Assembly (NCBI GenBank): GCA_034435055.1
Contig: DAOTXS010000076.1
Span: 109,078-173,077, forward strand
Source of the DNA: DAOTXS01 sp034435055
GTDB lineage: Bacteria; Chloroflexota; Anaerolineae; UBA4142
Length of the DNA: 64,000 nt
Reading direction: 5' to 3'
Shown: positions 40,751-49,054 of the stretch, one piece after another
How positions within the stretch are numbered: position 1 is the stretch's first letter
Layout of the letters: each line of letters starts with the position of its first letter
Translations under genes and position numbers: made by a program
Notes under the pieces: model-generated
Databases searched by the model: none
Seen by the model: the letters and a program-made list of their open reading frames with translations, nothing else
Told to the model about the DNA's origin: nothing

Positions 40751-43030
40751 TTACATCATCGGATCCATCGTCAACGCGGGATGCCCTTTTTCTTCAAGAA
40801 ACGCGAGCAATGCCGGGACTTCGGTGCAAATCTTTTCATCGGCGATTTTGCTGATGAGGTCGGGATCGCCGGCGTACTCGGCCGCTTTTTTCAACTCTTC
40901 TGCCATCGTTTCTTTCAAGATACTTGACATCCAGACGACGCGTTTGAACCCGCCGTCCGCACTCAAGAATTTTTTCGACGTGAGATAGTATTTGCCCACG
41001 CCCATCACGCCCGGCGTTTGCAGACCGCCACCCGCCATCCCAGCGAGCGTCGAGAAGGTCATGCCGGCGGGCGACATCGACGTGTCTTCGCGCGAGAGCA
41101 CCATCACGCCATTCGCTTCTGGAATCACCATCACGATACATTCAAAGCAACCGCACGCGGTCATCGGATTTTCCATGATCGAGTACATCGAAACTGTTTC
41201 GACTTGTTGATGCGAGGCTTGTTGCACAAACTCGTTCGAGCCGGTGAAATAGCCCTTGACGGGATCGAGCATTTGCTTCTTGGGAATCGGTTGGTTTGGT
41301 CCAGTTGGATTGATCTGGAACGATGCCTTGCAATCGAGCCAGGAGTACGCGCCGCACAAGCCGACGCGCTCCGGCGAAATGACGCAGACATGATTCGGCG
41401 CAAACGATTGGCAAAGCGTGCACGAGTAAAATTCATCGACGGTTTCGTCCGCCATATCGCCCAAGCGCGTGTTGCGGCGTTGGTACGCATCGCGCGCGAC
41501 TTGGAGCATCGTATTGACCGAAGCCGGGTCGGTGTAAATTGTTACCTGAATTTTATCGACGATGGCGCCAAAGTCGGCGTGATAACGCGCGTGCAAAATC
41601 TTGCCGAGGTCGGCGAGTCGGAACCCTTTATCGTACGCGGCTTTGCTGATGCGAATCCAAGTGATGTCGCGTTGCCCCACGTGTTGCACGCCGGACGCGC
41701 CGTTGACAAAGTGGTGAATCTGGCGTTCCAACACCGGCTCGAAATCTTCTTGCATCTTGCGTCCCGCCACTTCGGCGACGATGCCAATGTCCATCGCGCC
41801 GCCTTCCGGCACGCTGTCGATGTCGGGCCCGTGCACGGTGATCTTGCCGTCTTCCACTTTTTCCATCGGCAACATATACAAGTACTCGAACGCGCGTGAG
41901 CGCTTGCCGCCGGATTCAAAGCGCAAATCGGCTTTGCGGACCACCTCGCCTTCAAACGCCGAGCCGTACGGAACCGGGATCGGCACTTCGGTCATCTTGA
42001 TCTTGACGCCGCGCACTTCGATGCAGCGTTGCACGAGTTTTTCCGCGCGTTCCAAATCATCCTTGCCGGGAATTTCGTTGAACGGCATCGAGACGACGTG
42101 TTCGTACGACGTAACGCCGGTCGGATGAATTTCCGGAATCACCGTATCGGCGATGGCTGGAAAGCCGTATGAGATTGCGCCCGCGGCGGCGGCGTATTTC
42201 AAATCATCGACTTCGCCGAGCGCGAGGACGAACGCAAACACGCGCGCGCGATTGTACAACAAAATTTCGCGCGACTGTCCGCCTTTCATCCCACCGAACG
42301 TTAGCGCGGAGCGCGTCGCAAAACCAATCGCGTAAATCGCGGAAAGTGTGTCGGTGCCAAATGGGACGATGTACGTGTCGTACCCCATTTCGACGCCTTC
42401 TTCTTGCAATTGATGAATGATCGACCGACCGTTCACATTGCCGGCGAGGAAGATGAGAATGTTGCGGCGTTGCAATTCGCGGATGATCTTGACCGCGACC
42501 TCATTCGATTTCGCGCAACCGACGATGGCGGCAAAACCGGGCATACGACCATCGACGAGTTGAATTCCCCACGACCGCAGTTGAATGTCGTCGATGGGTC
42601 CGTTCAGTTGTCCCGCGCCGTCGCCTTTTTGAAATTCCGGGGAGGTGAACGACGCCTGCGCGAGTGAGAATCCTTCCATCTTCTCCGGCTGATCGCCGTA
42701 CAGAAAGCGCAATGCCTGCATCGTTTCCATCGCGAGCAAGGTGGCGATGCCGCTATCGAGCGTCTCGCCGAGGTACGGTGTCCAGCGCGAATTCGGCGGG
42801 ACAGGATGCGTGTAACCTTTGATCTGTTCCATCACCGGCACCAAATCGCCAACGGTTTCTACTTTGCGACCCAGCAAGCCGAGAATGGTCGGCAGGTAGT
42901 ACGCGGTGTTGGGGAAACCAACTTTAGCGTCGGCTCCTTTTTCTTTGAGCGCCTTTTGCAAGAGCGCGTCGGTTTCGCGGACAAGCATTTGCGTGCCACG
43001 AATGGCGGATGTTGCAATGTAACGGGACAT
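40751..43030 (-). CDS. acsB: Acetyl-CoA synthase (CODH/ACS alpha subunit)
   Basis: A 759-residue enzyme of full bacterial length. The A-cluster ligands are clear: CTLC with further Cys at exactly x8 and x9 spacing (CTLCQSFAPNHVC, then GLCG), and the Cys-Gly-Cys of TACGCFECIVMV. The N-terminal domain (about 1-310) interacts with CODH. It joins CO, a methyl group and CoA into acetyl-CoA, or the reverse. AAGGAGG precedes the ATG. The island also holds acsC, acsD and cooS. Confidence 0.97.
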   Translation of the reverse strand: MSRYIATSAIRGTQMLVRETDALLQKALKEKGADAKVGFPNTAYYLPTILGLLGRKVETVGDLVPVMEQIKGYTHPVPPNSRWTPYLGETLDSGIATLLAMETMQALRFLYGDQPEKMEGFSLAQASFTSPEFQKGDGAGQLNGPIDDIQLRSWGIQLVDGRMPGFAAIVGCAKSNEVAVKIIRELQRRNILIFLAGNVNGRSIIHQLQEEGVEMGYDTYIVPFGTDTLSAIYAIGFATRSALTFGGMKGGQSREILLYNRARVFAFVLALGEVDDLKYAAAAGAISYGFPAIADTVIPEIHPTGVTSYEHVVSMPFNEIPGKDDLERAEKLVQRCIEVRGVKIKMTEVPIPVPYGSAFEGEVVRKADLRFESGGKRSRAFEYLYMLPMEKVEDGKITVHGPDIDSVPEGGAMDIGIVAEVAGRKMQEDFEPVLERQIHHFVNGASGVQHVGQRDITWIRISKAAYDKGFRLADLGKILHARYHADFGAIVDKIQVTIYTDPASVNTMLQVARDAYQRRNTRLGDMADETVDEFYSCTLCQSFAPNHVCVISPERVGLCGAYSWLDCKASFQINPTGPNQPIPKKQMLDPVKGYFTGSNEFVQQASHQQVETVSMYSIMENPMTACGCFECIVMVIPEANGVMVLSREDTSMSPAGMTFSTLAGMAGGGLQTPGVMGVGKYYLTSKKFLSADGGFKRVVWMSSILKETMAEELKKAAEYAGDPDLISKIADEKICTEVPALLAFLEEKGHPALTMDPMM

Positions 43031-43050
43031 CTGTTGCCTCCTTCAGTATT

Positions 43051-43200
43051 TCTGATTTATTATTTTAGATGTTGGATTTGCGATTTTCGATTTGTCATTG
43101 CGAGGAGCGTTTGTTGCGACGAAGCAATCTTTCAAAGTACTTTGATTTCTCGCTCCGCTCGAAATGACAAATCGAAAATCGGCAATCGAAAATTGCAAAT
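43051..43200. repeat. Word palindrome with a REP-A (copy 5) in its loop
   Basis: GATTTNN heptamers on the left and NNAAATC-type heptamers on the right form the outer palindrome. REP-A, TGTCATTGCGAG through AATGACA (43093-43169), occupies the position of the loop. The second half of this REP-A copy is degenerate. Confidence 0.8.
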
Positions 43201-44475
43201 CTATTTCATCGTTGCGACAACCTGTCGCAAATTCTCCAGCACCTTGAGATCGTTTCGGTGCTTGACCAGCTCGACGACGATGAGTAGACCAAATGTTGCC
43301 GCGATGAGCCAGCGCGAGTTGTTCCACGTCGCATCGCCGAGCCAAGGCAGTTGATTTGGAAAGACAAATTGCACCAGCCACAAGACAAAGAGCGAAAGCG
43401 CGTTCAAGCGCGTGAATCGCAACTTGAGTAATGTCACGCCGCCGTAAAGCATCATCATCAATGAGAGAAATAATTCTTCGCTTTGCCGCGCGGTCAATGT
43501 AATTTCCGATTCGCCGCGCGCGACCAAGAACACGGCGGGAATCATCGCCACGAGCAACGTCCACTGGCTCACTTTCGACGACATCAAGTTCATCAACGCC
43601 ATCGGCGCCAGGTCGATGCGGCGCGCCCAGTAGAACGCGGTGATCGTTTCCGGAAATTCGCTCAGGAACGGCGCGATCCACTGAATGAACAAGAATGCGG
43701 TGATGCCCGCGCTCGCCGCGATAACTTTGATACTGTCGAGAAACGGTTCCGCCATCGCCCACATCGTGACGCCGCCGATGATGAACACGCCGAGCAGTTT
43801 GTAAATTTGCTCGCCCGGCTTTGGAATCGTCGCCAGATAGCGCGGCATCGTCAGCAAATCTTCTTTCTTTTCCGCGTCTTCTTCCGGCAATCGTCGGAGC
43901 AAAATCATATAGACGATGAAGAACGCGAGCAGAAAAATCACATCGACGAGATCGAGCCGACCGTGCCACAACACGAACGCGAAATAACTACTGCTCGCCA
44001 TCAGCATCAACACTTGAATGTACGTCTCGCGCCGCAATTCGATAAATTGAATCCCGCGCCCGGTTTTGAGGCGGCTCGCAATGTCCGCAACGATGAACAC
44101 CATCGACCAACCGACACCCATCAACAAGCGATTGGAGCCGGTAACGTTGGCGAGCATCAAATTGGTTTCACCGCGCCACGCAACGGTTGCTTCGACCATA
44201 AATTCCGGCACGACTTGAAGCAACGCGATGAATGCAATCGCAAGTCCTTGACTGACGAGGAACTGGGCGGTCTCCGCGCCCCACGATATCAGAATCGCCG
44301 CGAGAATCACGCCGCTGAACGAAAGCCAGACAACGGCGGGCAATACCGGCGCGAACCATCGGATGATGAGCGACGCGCCAAGGCAATACGCGAACAAGAG
44401 CCAGTAACTACCAATGATTTTAAGGTACGGTTTGTTCTTAAACTGATTGCGAATTTGATCTTGCGGTGTGGTCAC
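43201..44475 (-). CDS. Sodium/calcium exchanger-like (CaCA family) membrane protein
   Basis: A 424-residue protein with ~11 helices. The two alpha repeats read LLQVVPEFMVEATVAWRG followed by NVTGSNRL, and WIAPFLSEFPETITAFYWA followed by MSSKVSQW. The conserved acidic residues (PE, ETI) suggest cation exchange against Na+ or H+. It starts at GTG without a visible ribosome site. It lies within the CODH/ACS island, where ion-gradient coupling might be useful. The ion is unknown. Confidence 0.82.
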   Translation of the reverse strand: MTTPQDQIRNQFKNKPYLKIIGSYWLLFAYCLGASLIIRWFAPVLPAVVWLSFSGVILAAILISWGAETAQFLVSQGLAIAFIALLQVVPEFMVEATVAWRGETNLMLANVTGSNRLLMGVGWSMVFIVADIASRLKTGRGIQFIELRRETYIQVLMLMASSSYFAFVLWHGRLDLVDVIFLLAFFIVYMILLRRLPEEDAEKKEDLLTMPRYLATIPKPGEQIYKLLGVFIIGGVTMWAMAEPFLDSIKVIAASAGITAFLFIQWIAPFLSEFPETITAFYWARRIDLAPMALMNLMSSKVSQWTLLVAMIPAVFLVARGESEITLTARQSEELFLSLMMMLYGGVTLLKLRFTRLNALSLFVLWLVQFVFPNQLPWLGDATWNNSRWLIAATFGLLIVVELVKHRNDLKVLENLRQVVATMK

Positions 44476-44577
44476 TAATTTCTTTATCGATCCCGAGCGC
44501 GGACAAACGAATGTGTCCGCAAATCATCGCTAAATTTTTTCATTCGCGTCAATTCGCGGATGGAAAAATCTTTGGGT

Positions 44578-45141
44578 TTAGAACTCATCGCGCTTTTTGG
44601 TCAGCGGCAGAATCAAAACGACAACGTCGTGCGTCTCGCCGTCCGGCATCATAAAGTAATCGGGATACATCGCACGTTGTTCAAATCCTAGTTCCTTGAA
44701 CGCGGTAATCACCTTGACCTGATCGGCAACGACTTCAGCGACGAGTTGTTGCAAACCTAATTTCTTTGCGATATCGATCACGCCGCGTAACATCGCCGTG
44801 CCAAGCCCGCGCTTGCGAAACTCTTTCGACAAAAAGATGCGCACGTCGGCAAGATGTCGTCCCGGTCCCGCGCGAAAGTGCAATGTGCAATCGCCAACGA
44901 TGCGATCATTCACCACGGCGACGATGGGCAAGACGCGCTTGTAATCGAGATTGTCCACCCATGACGCGACGAGTTCTTTATCGCGGACGTTATTCCGCAT
45001 CAACTTGAAATCGTCGTCGCCGGTCGGTTGGAATAGCGCGACAAGTCCGGCTTGGTCGTCTTTGGTCAGCGGGCGCAACAACACGCGCGTGCCATCGGCG
45101 AGCGTAACGATTTGGCGAAATTTGTTGATTTGATCCAACAT
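44578..45141 (-). CDS. GNAT-family N-acetyltransferase
   Basis: A 187-residue protein with the acetyl-CoA-binding core FLSKEFRKRGLGTAMLRG and a VVNDRIVGDCTLHF strand. The substrate is unknown. The ATG at 45141 has GGAG upstream. It lies between the exchanger and ferredoxin genes; a role in regulating acetyl-CoA enzymes by lysine acetylation is possible but speculative. Confidence 0.85.
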   Translation of the reverse strand: MLDQINKFRQIVTLADGTRVLLRPLTKDDQAGLVALFQPTGDDDFKLMRNNVRDKELVASWVDNLDYKRVLPIVAVVNDRIVGDCTLHFRAGPGRHLADVRIFLSKEFRKRGLGTAMLRGVIDIAKKLGLQQLVAEVVADQVKVITAFKELGFEQRAMYPDYFMMPDGETHDVVVLILPLTKKRDEF

Positions 45142-45149
45142 AGCCAACT

Positions 45150-45241
45150 CCAATTTTCGATTTTCGATTTATGATTTCCGATTGACAATTTGTTCGGCAA
45201 AGGGATGTTCCCAATCGAAAATCGAAAATCAAAAATCGGAA
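45150..45241. repeat. Word palindrome, 7-nt words (TTTTCGA type)
   Basis: TTTTCGA heptamers on the left arm and GAAAATC heptamers on the right arm, between the ferredoxin and GNAT genes. Confidence 0.85.
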
Positions 45242-45245
45242 ATGT

Positions 45246-45551
45246 CTACGACTTGCCCGGCGTGCCCCACTTGGCTTGAAAATCTGCCGCGCTCAGTTTG
45301 TACCAATCTGCGTTTTTCGCGGTAAACGATTTCCACTTGTCTTCCAAATCCGGTTCCGGGAAGATTGCGCTCACCGGACATTCCGGCACGCACGCGCCGC
45401 AATCGATGCACGTGTCGGGGTCGATGTACAGTTGTTGCGCCGCCGCAAAATCGCCTTCATCTTTCTTGGGATGAATGCAATCGACGGGGCACACGTTCAC
45501 ACAAGCGGTGTCTTTGGTGTTGATGCACGGTTCAGCAATTACGTACGCCAT
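45246..45551 (-). CDS. Ferredoxin, seven-iron type
   Basis: A 101-residue ferredoxin. The first cluster reads CINTKDTACVNVCP (C-x7-C-x3-CP), typical of a [3Fe-4S]/[4Fe-4S] seven-iron ferredoxin, and the second is CIDCGACVPECP. A ~40-residue C-terminal extension is typical of the FdxA type. It could carry electrons to or from CODH, whose gene is next. GAGGAG precedes the ATG. Confidence 0.92.
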   Translation of the reverse strand: MAYVIAEPCINTKDTACVNVCPVDCIHPKKDEGDFAAAQQLYIDPDTCIDCGACVPECPVSAIFPEPDLEDKWKSFTAKNADWYKLSAADFQAKWGTPGKS

Positions 45552-45620
45552 TTGAAATTCTCCTCATCCGATAATCAATCATCACACTAAAAAGCGGGAC
45601 ACATCCTCGTGCACCCGCTC

Positions 45621-45677
45621 CGTAGGGGGCCTTTGTGGGGGCGAGGTTACCTCGCCCCTACAACAAACGCCCCTACG
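45621..45677. repeat. REP-B palindromes, copy 5, nested
   Basis: An inner GGGGGCGAGGT/ACCTCGCCCCTAC pair (about 45635-45662) is enclosed by an outer CGTAGGGGG/GCCCCTACG pair, just past the cooS stop. Confidence 0.7.
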
Positions 45678-45693
45678 CATTCCGTTTTACGCT

Positions 45694-47694
45694 TTATGAT
45701 CCATACAACGCCGCCATCCGTTCCTTGAGCGGCAGTTTGATCACTTCGTTCATCCGCGCGTCGCCGGATTTGCCAAATTTGTTTGGATCGTACGGCGGCA
45801 ATTTCAGCGCGGCGCGTTTCGCGTCGATGTGGGCGAGCGAGCGGCGGACGATTTCTGCCGGGTCGGGCACAAATTCCATCTTGCCGCCCACCATCTTTTC
45901 CCAGCCCTCGCTCATCAGTTTTTCCACTTCATCGCTGTTCTCGACCGGCGAGTTGACGCCGAACAACACGTACGCGCCGGACGCCGCAAAGTACGCGCCA
46001 ATCGCCAACGCTTTTTCGCTCATCCACTCGGGCGCGATGCCGACGCCGGGAATATCGCTGATGTCTTCGCCCAAGCCGCCTTCCGTCGCCATTTCGGCGA
46101 GGACGGTGAGGATGCGTGTGTTATCGACGCACGAACCCATGTGCAAAACCGGCGGAATGCCGATGGCTTCACAGACTTCGCGCAAGCCGGGACCGGCGTA
46201 TTCCATCGCCGCTTCGCCCAGGAGCAAACCGTACTTGGCGTTCGCCAACGCGCCGCACCCGGTCTGGACGACCAGCACATCGTTCTTCAAAAATTCTTTG
46301 ACGATGTCGTAATGTCCCTTGTCATGCGTAACGCGCGGGTTGTTGCAACCGACAACGCCGGCGACGCCGCGCAATCGACCGGACATGATTGCATCGTTCA
46401 ACGGGCGGAACGAGCCGCGCAATTGACCGCCCATCATGTAACGAATGTACTCGTGCGAGAAACCGGGAACAAGATCGGACAGGTGCGTGGGAATTTGCAC
46501 GACGTTTTGTTTGCGATTCGCGTAATTGTCGATGGCGTCCTTGACGATTTGCCGCGCGATGTCGAGCGCTTTGTGTTCGTTGAATTCGATGTGTTCCGCG
46601 CCGGTGATTTTGACTTTCGGCGAAGTGGTGACGAACTTGGTGTGGAATTTACCCGCCAGATCCGACAACGCCTGCATAATGCACTGCACATCGACAATCA
46701 TCGTTTCGACGACGCCGGTCAAGAGCGCGAGTTCCTGATTCAAATCATTGCCCGCGCTGGCGATGCCCTGCCGCATCATCACTTCGTTTGCGGTACAGCA
46801 GACGCCGGCAAGATTGATGCCCGCCGCGCCTTTCGATTTTGCGTACGCGATCATTTCCGGTTCCATCGAGACGCGGACGATCATCGCGGAGAGCGTTGGC
46901 TCGTGACCGTGAACGAGAATGTTCACTTCGTCATTTTTCAACACGCCGAGATTCACTTTGGTTACGGACGGCGACGGCGTGCCGAACAAAATGTCCGAAA
47001 TGTCGGTTGCCATCATCGAGCCGCCCCAGCCATCGGCGAGCGACGTGCGAAGCGATCCGTGCAAAATATGTTCCGCATCTTGATCGTCGCCCATATGGGT
47101 GCGATGCAACGTATCGACGACTTCGCGGTCGATGCCGCGCGGAACCAAGCCATTTTGTTTCCACAGTTCTTGGCGTTTCTTGGGCGCGCGTTTGGGATAA
47201 ACGATTTCGCCTCTCTGGCGTCCAAAATCCGCGAGCGCGGTGAGCGCGACGTCTTTCGCGATTTCTTTGTCGGTGCGTCCGTCGGTTTTGATATTCATAT
47301 AGCCGGCGACGACGCGCAATTTGTGTGGGTCGCGGATTTCGTACCCTTGCGCTTCATCTTCGGCAACGGCGAGCAACGTCAACGCGAGATCGCGTCCGTG
47401 ATCGCTGTGCGCGGATGTGCCGGCGGCGATGTGACGCGCCATATTGCGCGCGGCAACCGTTGCGCGCGTGGCGCCGCACACGCCGACTGGATCCGGATTC
47501 GCTTTGGTCGGTACGAGCCGGCACGGACCCATATTGCACATTTGGCAACACGCGCCGATTTCGCCGATGGGACACGCCGGCGTTTTTTGCGCGCGGCTGA
47601 ACACTGTGGAATAACCGAGTTCTTCAGCGCGCTTTATCATTTCCGCCGCGGCGGGGTCAATCGTTTTGAGTTCTGGTACGGGTGGATTTGCCAT
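45694..47694 (-). CDS. cooS: Anaerobic carbon monoxide dehydrogenase catalytic subunit
   Basis: A 666-residue Ni-Fe-S enzyme (CooS/AcsA). N-terminal cluster cysteines are CPIGEIGACCQMCNMGPCRL. C-cluster region residues include NILVHGHEPTLS, INLAGVCCTANEVM, VVGCNNPR, VVQTGCGALANAK and HMGSCVDNTR. It interconverts CO2 and CO and passes CO to AcsB. The start at 47694 has AGGAGG; the longer frame is in the word palindrome. In acetogens this gene is often called acsA. No Ni insertase (CooC/AcsF) is seen in the window. Confidence 0.96.
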   Translation of the reverse strand: MANPPVPELKTIDPAAAEMIKRAEELGYSTVFSRAQKTPACPIGEIGACCQMCNMGPCRLVPTKANPDPVGVCGATRATVAARNMARHIAAGTSAHSDHGRDLALTLLAVAEDEAQGYEIRDPHKLRVVAGYMNIKTDGRTDKEIAKDVALTALADFGRQRGEIVYPKRAPKKRQELWKQNGLVPRGIDREVVDTLHRTHMGDDQDAEHILHGSLRTSLADGWGGSMMATDISDILFGTPSPSVTKVNLGVLKNDEVNILVHGHEPTLSAMIVRVSMEPEMIAYAKSKGAAGINLAGVCCTANEVMMRQGIASAGNDLNQELALLTGVVETMIVDVQCIMQALSDLAGKFHTKFVTTSPKVKITGAEHIEFNEHKALDIARQIVKDAIDNYANRKQNVVQIPTHLSDLVPGFSHEYIRYMMGGQLRGSFRPLNDAIMSGRLRGVAGVVGCNNPRVTHDKGHYDIVKEFLKNDVLVVQTGCGALANAKYGLLLGEAAMEYAGPGLREVCEAIGIPPVLHMGSCVDNTRILTVLAEMATEGGLGEDISDIPGVGIAPEWMSEKALAIGAYFAASGAYVLFGVNSPVENSDEVEKLMSEGWEKMVGGKMEFVPDPAEIVRRSLAHIDAKRAALKLPPYDPNKFGKSGDARMNEVIKLPLKERMAALYGS

Positions 47695-47705
47695 TGTTTC
47701 CTCCT

Positions 47706-47787
47706 GATTGGAATTGCGATTGGCGAATAGCGAATTGCAAAAGACCAAGGCGGTTTTCGCAATTCCTAATTCGCAATGTGCTAATAT
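47706..47787. repeat. Word palindrome, 7-nt words (NTTGCGA type)
   Basis: ATTGCGA-type heptamers on the left and TTCGCAA-type heptamers on the right. The right end abuts the HMA-like stop. Confidence 0.8.
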
Positions 47788-48110
47788 TTTCGAAATTCGC
47801 CGGACAGTTGATTGTCGACCGGATTCGTCATCGTGGAACGCACGCCCATTGTTTCCCACGCCGGATCGTACTTGCCATCCGGCTGGCGTCCAACGACTTC
47901 CAACTCGCCGGGCGCGTAGCCGGCATCGGTCAGCGCTTTGATCAACGCCGCCTCCGATGTTTTCTTCTCGTCGTATTCAATGACGACGGCTTTGAACGCA
48001 CTGCTGGCAAGCACATCTTCGACGCCGGCGATCGGCGATAACAATCGCTTGACTGCTGTAACGTGATGGTCTGCCCACAATGCCGGGATCGTCAGTTCGA
48101 GACTAGCCAT
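47781..48110 (-). CDS. HMA-like ferredoxin-fold protein lacking the metal CxxC
   Basis: A 109-residue protein whose first ~75 residues follow the HMA beta-alpha-beta pattern (LELTIPALWADHHVTAVKRL then IAGVEDVLASSAFKAVVIEY). The MxCxxC loop is ALWADHH: no Cys but two His. It could bind Ni or another metal through His, or be a non-metal relative. It lies directly upstream of the CODH gene. GGAGG precedes the ATG. Confidence 0.72.
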   Translation of the reverse strand: MASLELTIPALWADHHVTAVKRLLSPIAGVEDVLASSAFKAVVIEYDEKKTSEAALIKALTDAGYAPGELEVVGRQPDGKYDPAWETMGVRSTMTNPVDNQLSGEFRKY

Positions 48111-48128
48111 GTTTATCCTCCCTCAATG

Positions 48129-48204
48129 TAATTTCAGATTTCAAATTGTGGATTTCAGATTGCAGATCGCCGAAAGTATTTTCAAATCTGCAATCTGCAA
48201 TTCT
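48129..48204. repeat. Word palindrome, 7-nt words (ATTTCAG/ATTGCAG type)
   Basis: Six left-arm heptamers ATTNCAG-like and three right-arm heptamers CAATCTG-like. Clear 7-nt periodicity. Confidence 0.85.
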
Positions 48205-48961
48205 ATTCTACAAATCCTTCTGGTTTAAAGTACATTATTTCCCGATATGGTTTGATCGCTTCGGCGAACGTTTCGCGCGTGGCATTGCCGCTGACGTGCA
48301 AAAGCGTATCGTTGTAATCGTTGTCAATCGCCATCGACGCAAGGCACGGGTAATGATGATGCAACATCCCGGCTTCGTACTCCGCATCATCGACTTTTCT
48401 GCCGATGATGTTTTCCGCCACGTAACGCACCGCGCCGCACGCCGCATCGCGTTCGACGGTTACGCGGGCGATGGTTTTGCTGTTTTCATCGACGGTCACG
48501 CGGACGCGCGGTCGTCCAAAGTATTTTGCAAATTCAGAAATGAATGGATCGTTGTACTCGATGCGTTGATTGCGTAAACTGTAACTGGTTTCGGTGAGGG
48601 AACAAAAAGGTTTGGGAAACGCGCAAAAAACGCCGACCTCTTTCATCCACCCGCGCAATTGATTCATCAATCCTTTAGGCAACCACGCATTGTTGTCGAT
48701 GGGCGCGAGCATCGATTTTGCGCCGGTCATTTTGGCAATGTCGGGATAGAGTTCGGCGATGCCGGGATGTTCACCCAACGCGAGGATGAGATCGGCGGCG
48801 GGTAATTTATCCGGAATAAAATCGAGTGGGTCGTCGATGATGATGGGAAAGTGCGAAGGCGCAGTCCACTCGTGCACCTCCCAATGTTTGGGCCCGCGCT
48901 CGCGCGCGATGCGGGCTTTGCGTCGCCCAAATTCGCCGGACACAACAGCGAGAATCTTCAT
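48203..48961 (-). CDS. DUF166-family protein
   Basis: A 252-residue protein with LAVVSGEFGRRKARIARERG, AADLILALGEHPGIAELYP, KSMLAPIDNNAWLPKG and DAACGAVRYVAENIIG, as in the DUF166 (thymidylate synthase-like in old annotation) family. This family is common in CO-metabolising archaea and bacteria. Its function is unknown. It sits between fhs and cooS, consistent with a CODH-related role. The ribosome site is weak. Confidence 0.75.
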   Translation of the reverse strand: MKILAVVSGEFGRRKARIARERGPKHWEVHEWTAPSHFPIIIDDPLDFIPDKLPAADLILALGEHPGIAELYPDIAKMTGAKSMLAPIDNNAWLPKGLMNQLRGWMKEVGVFCAFPKPFCSLTETSYSLRNQRIEYNDPFISEFAKYFGRPRVRVTVDENSKTIARVTVERDAACGAVRYVAENIIGRKVDDAEYEAGMLHHHYPCLASMAIDNDYNDTLLHVSGNATRETFAEAIKPYREIMYFKPEGFVE

Positions 48962-48964
48962 AAA

Positions 48965-49052
48965 AATCCCAATGACCCAATTTCCAATGAGCCAATAAAC
49001 CTTTGCCCAAACTCGTTTGGCTCATTGGTTTATTGGTTCATTGGTTCATTGC
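48965..49052. repeat. Word palindrome, 8-nt words (CCAATGAN/GGTTCATT type)
   Basis: CCAATGAN octamers on the left and GGTTCATT octamers on the right, between fhs and the DUF166 gene. Confidence 0.85.
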
Positions 49053-49054
49053 TG

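Noticed and set aside
45829..47730. A 633-codon open frame on the plus strand opposite the CODH gene
   Set aside because: It is the complement of a clearly conserved gene with all cluster ligands; no ribosome site and composition typical of an antisense frame.
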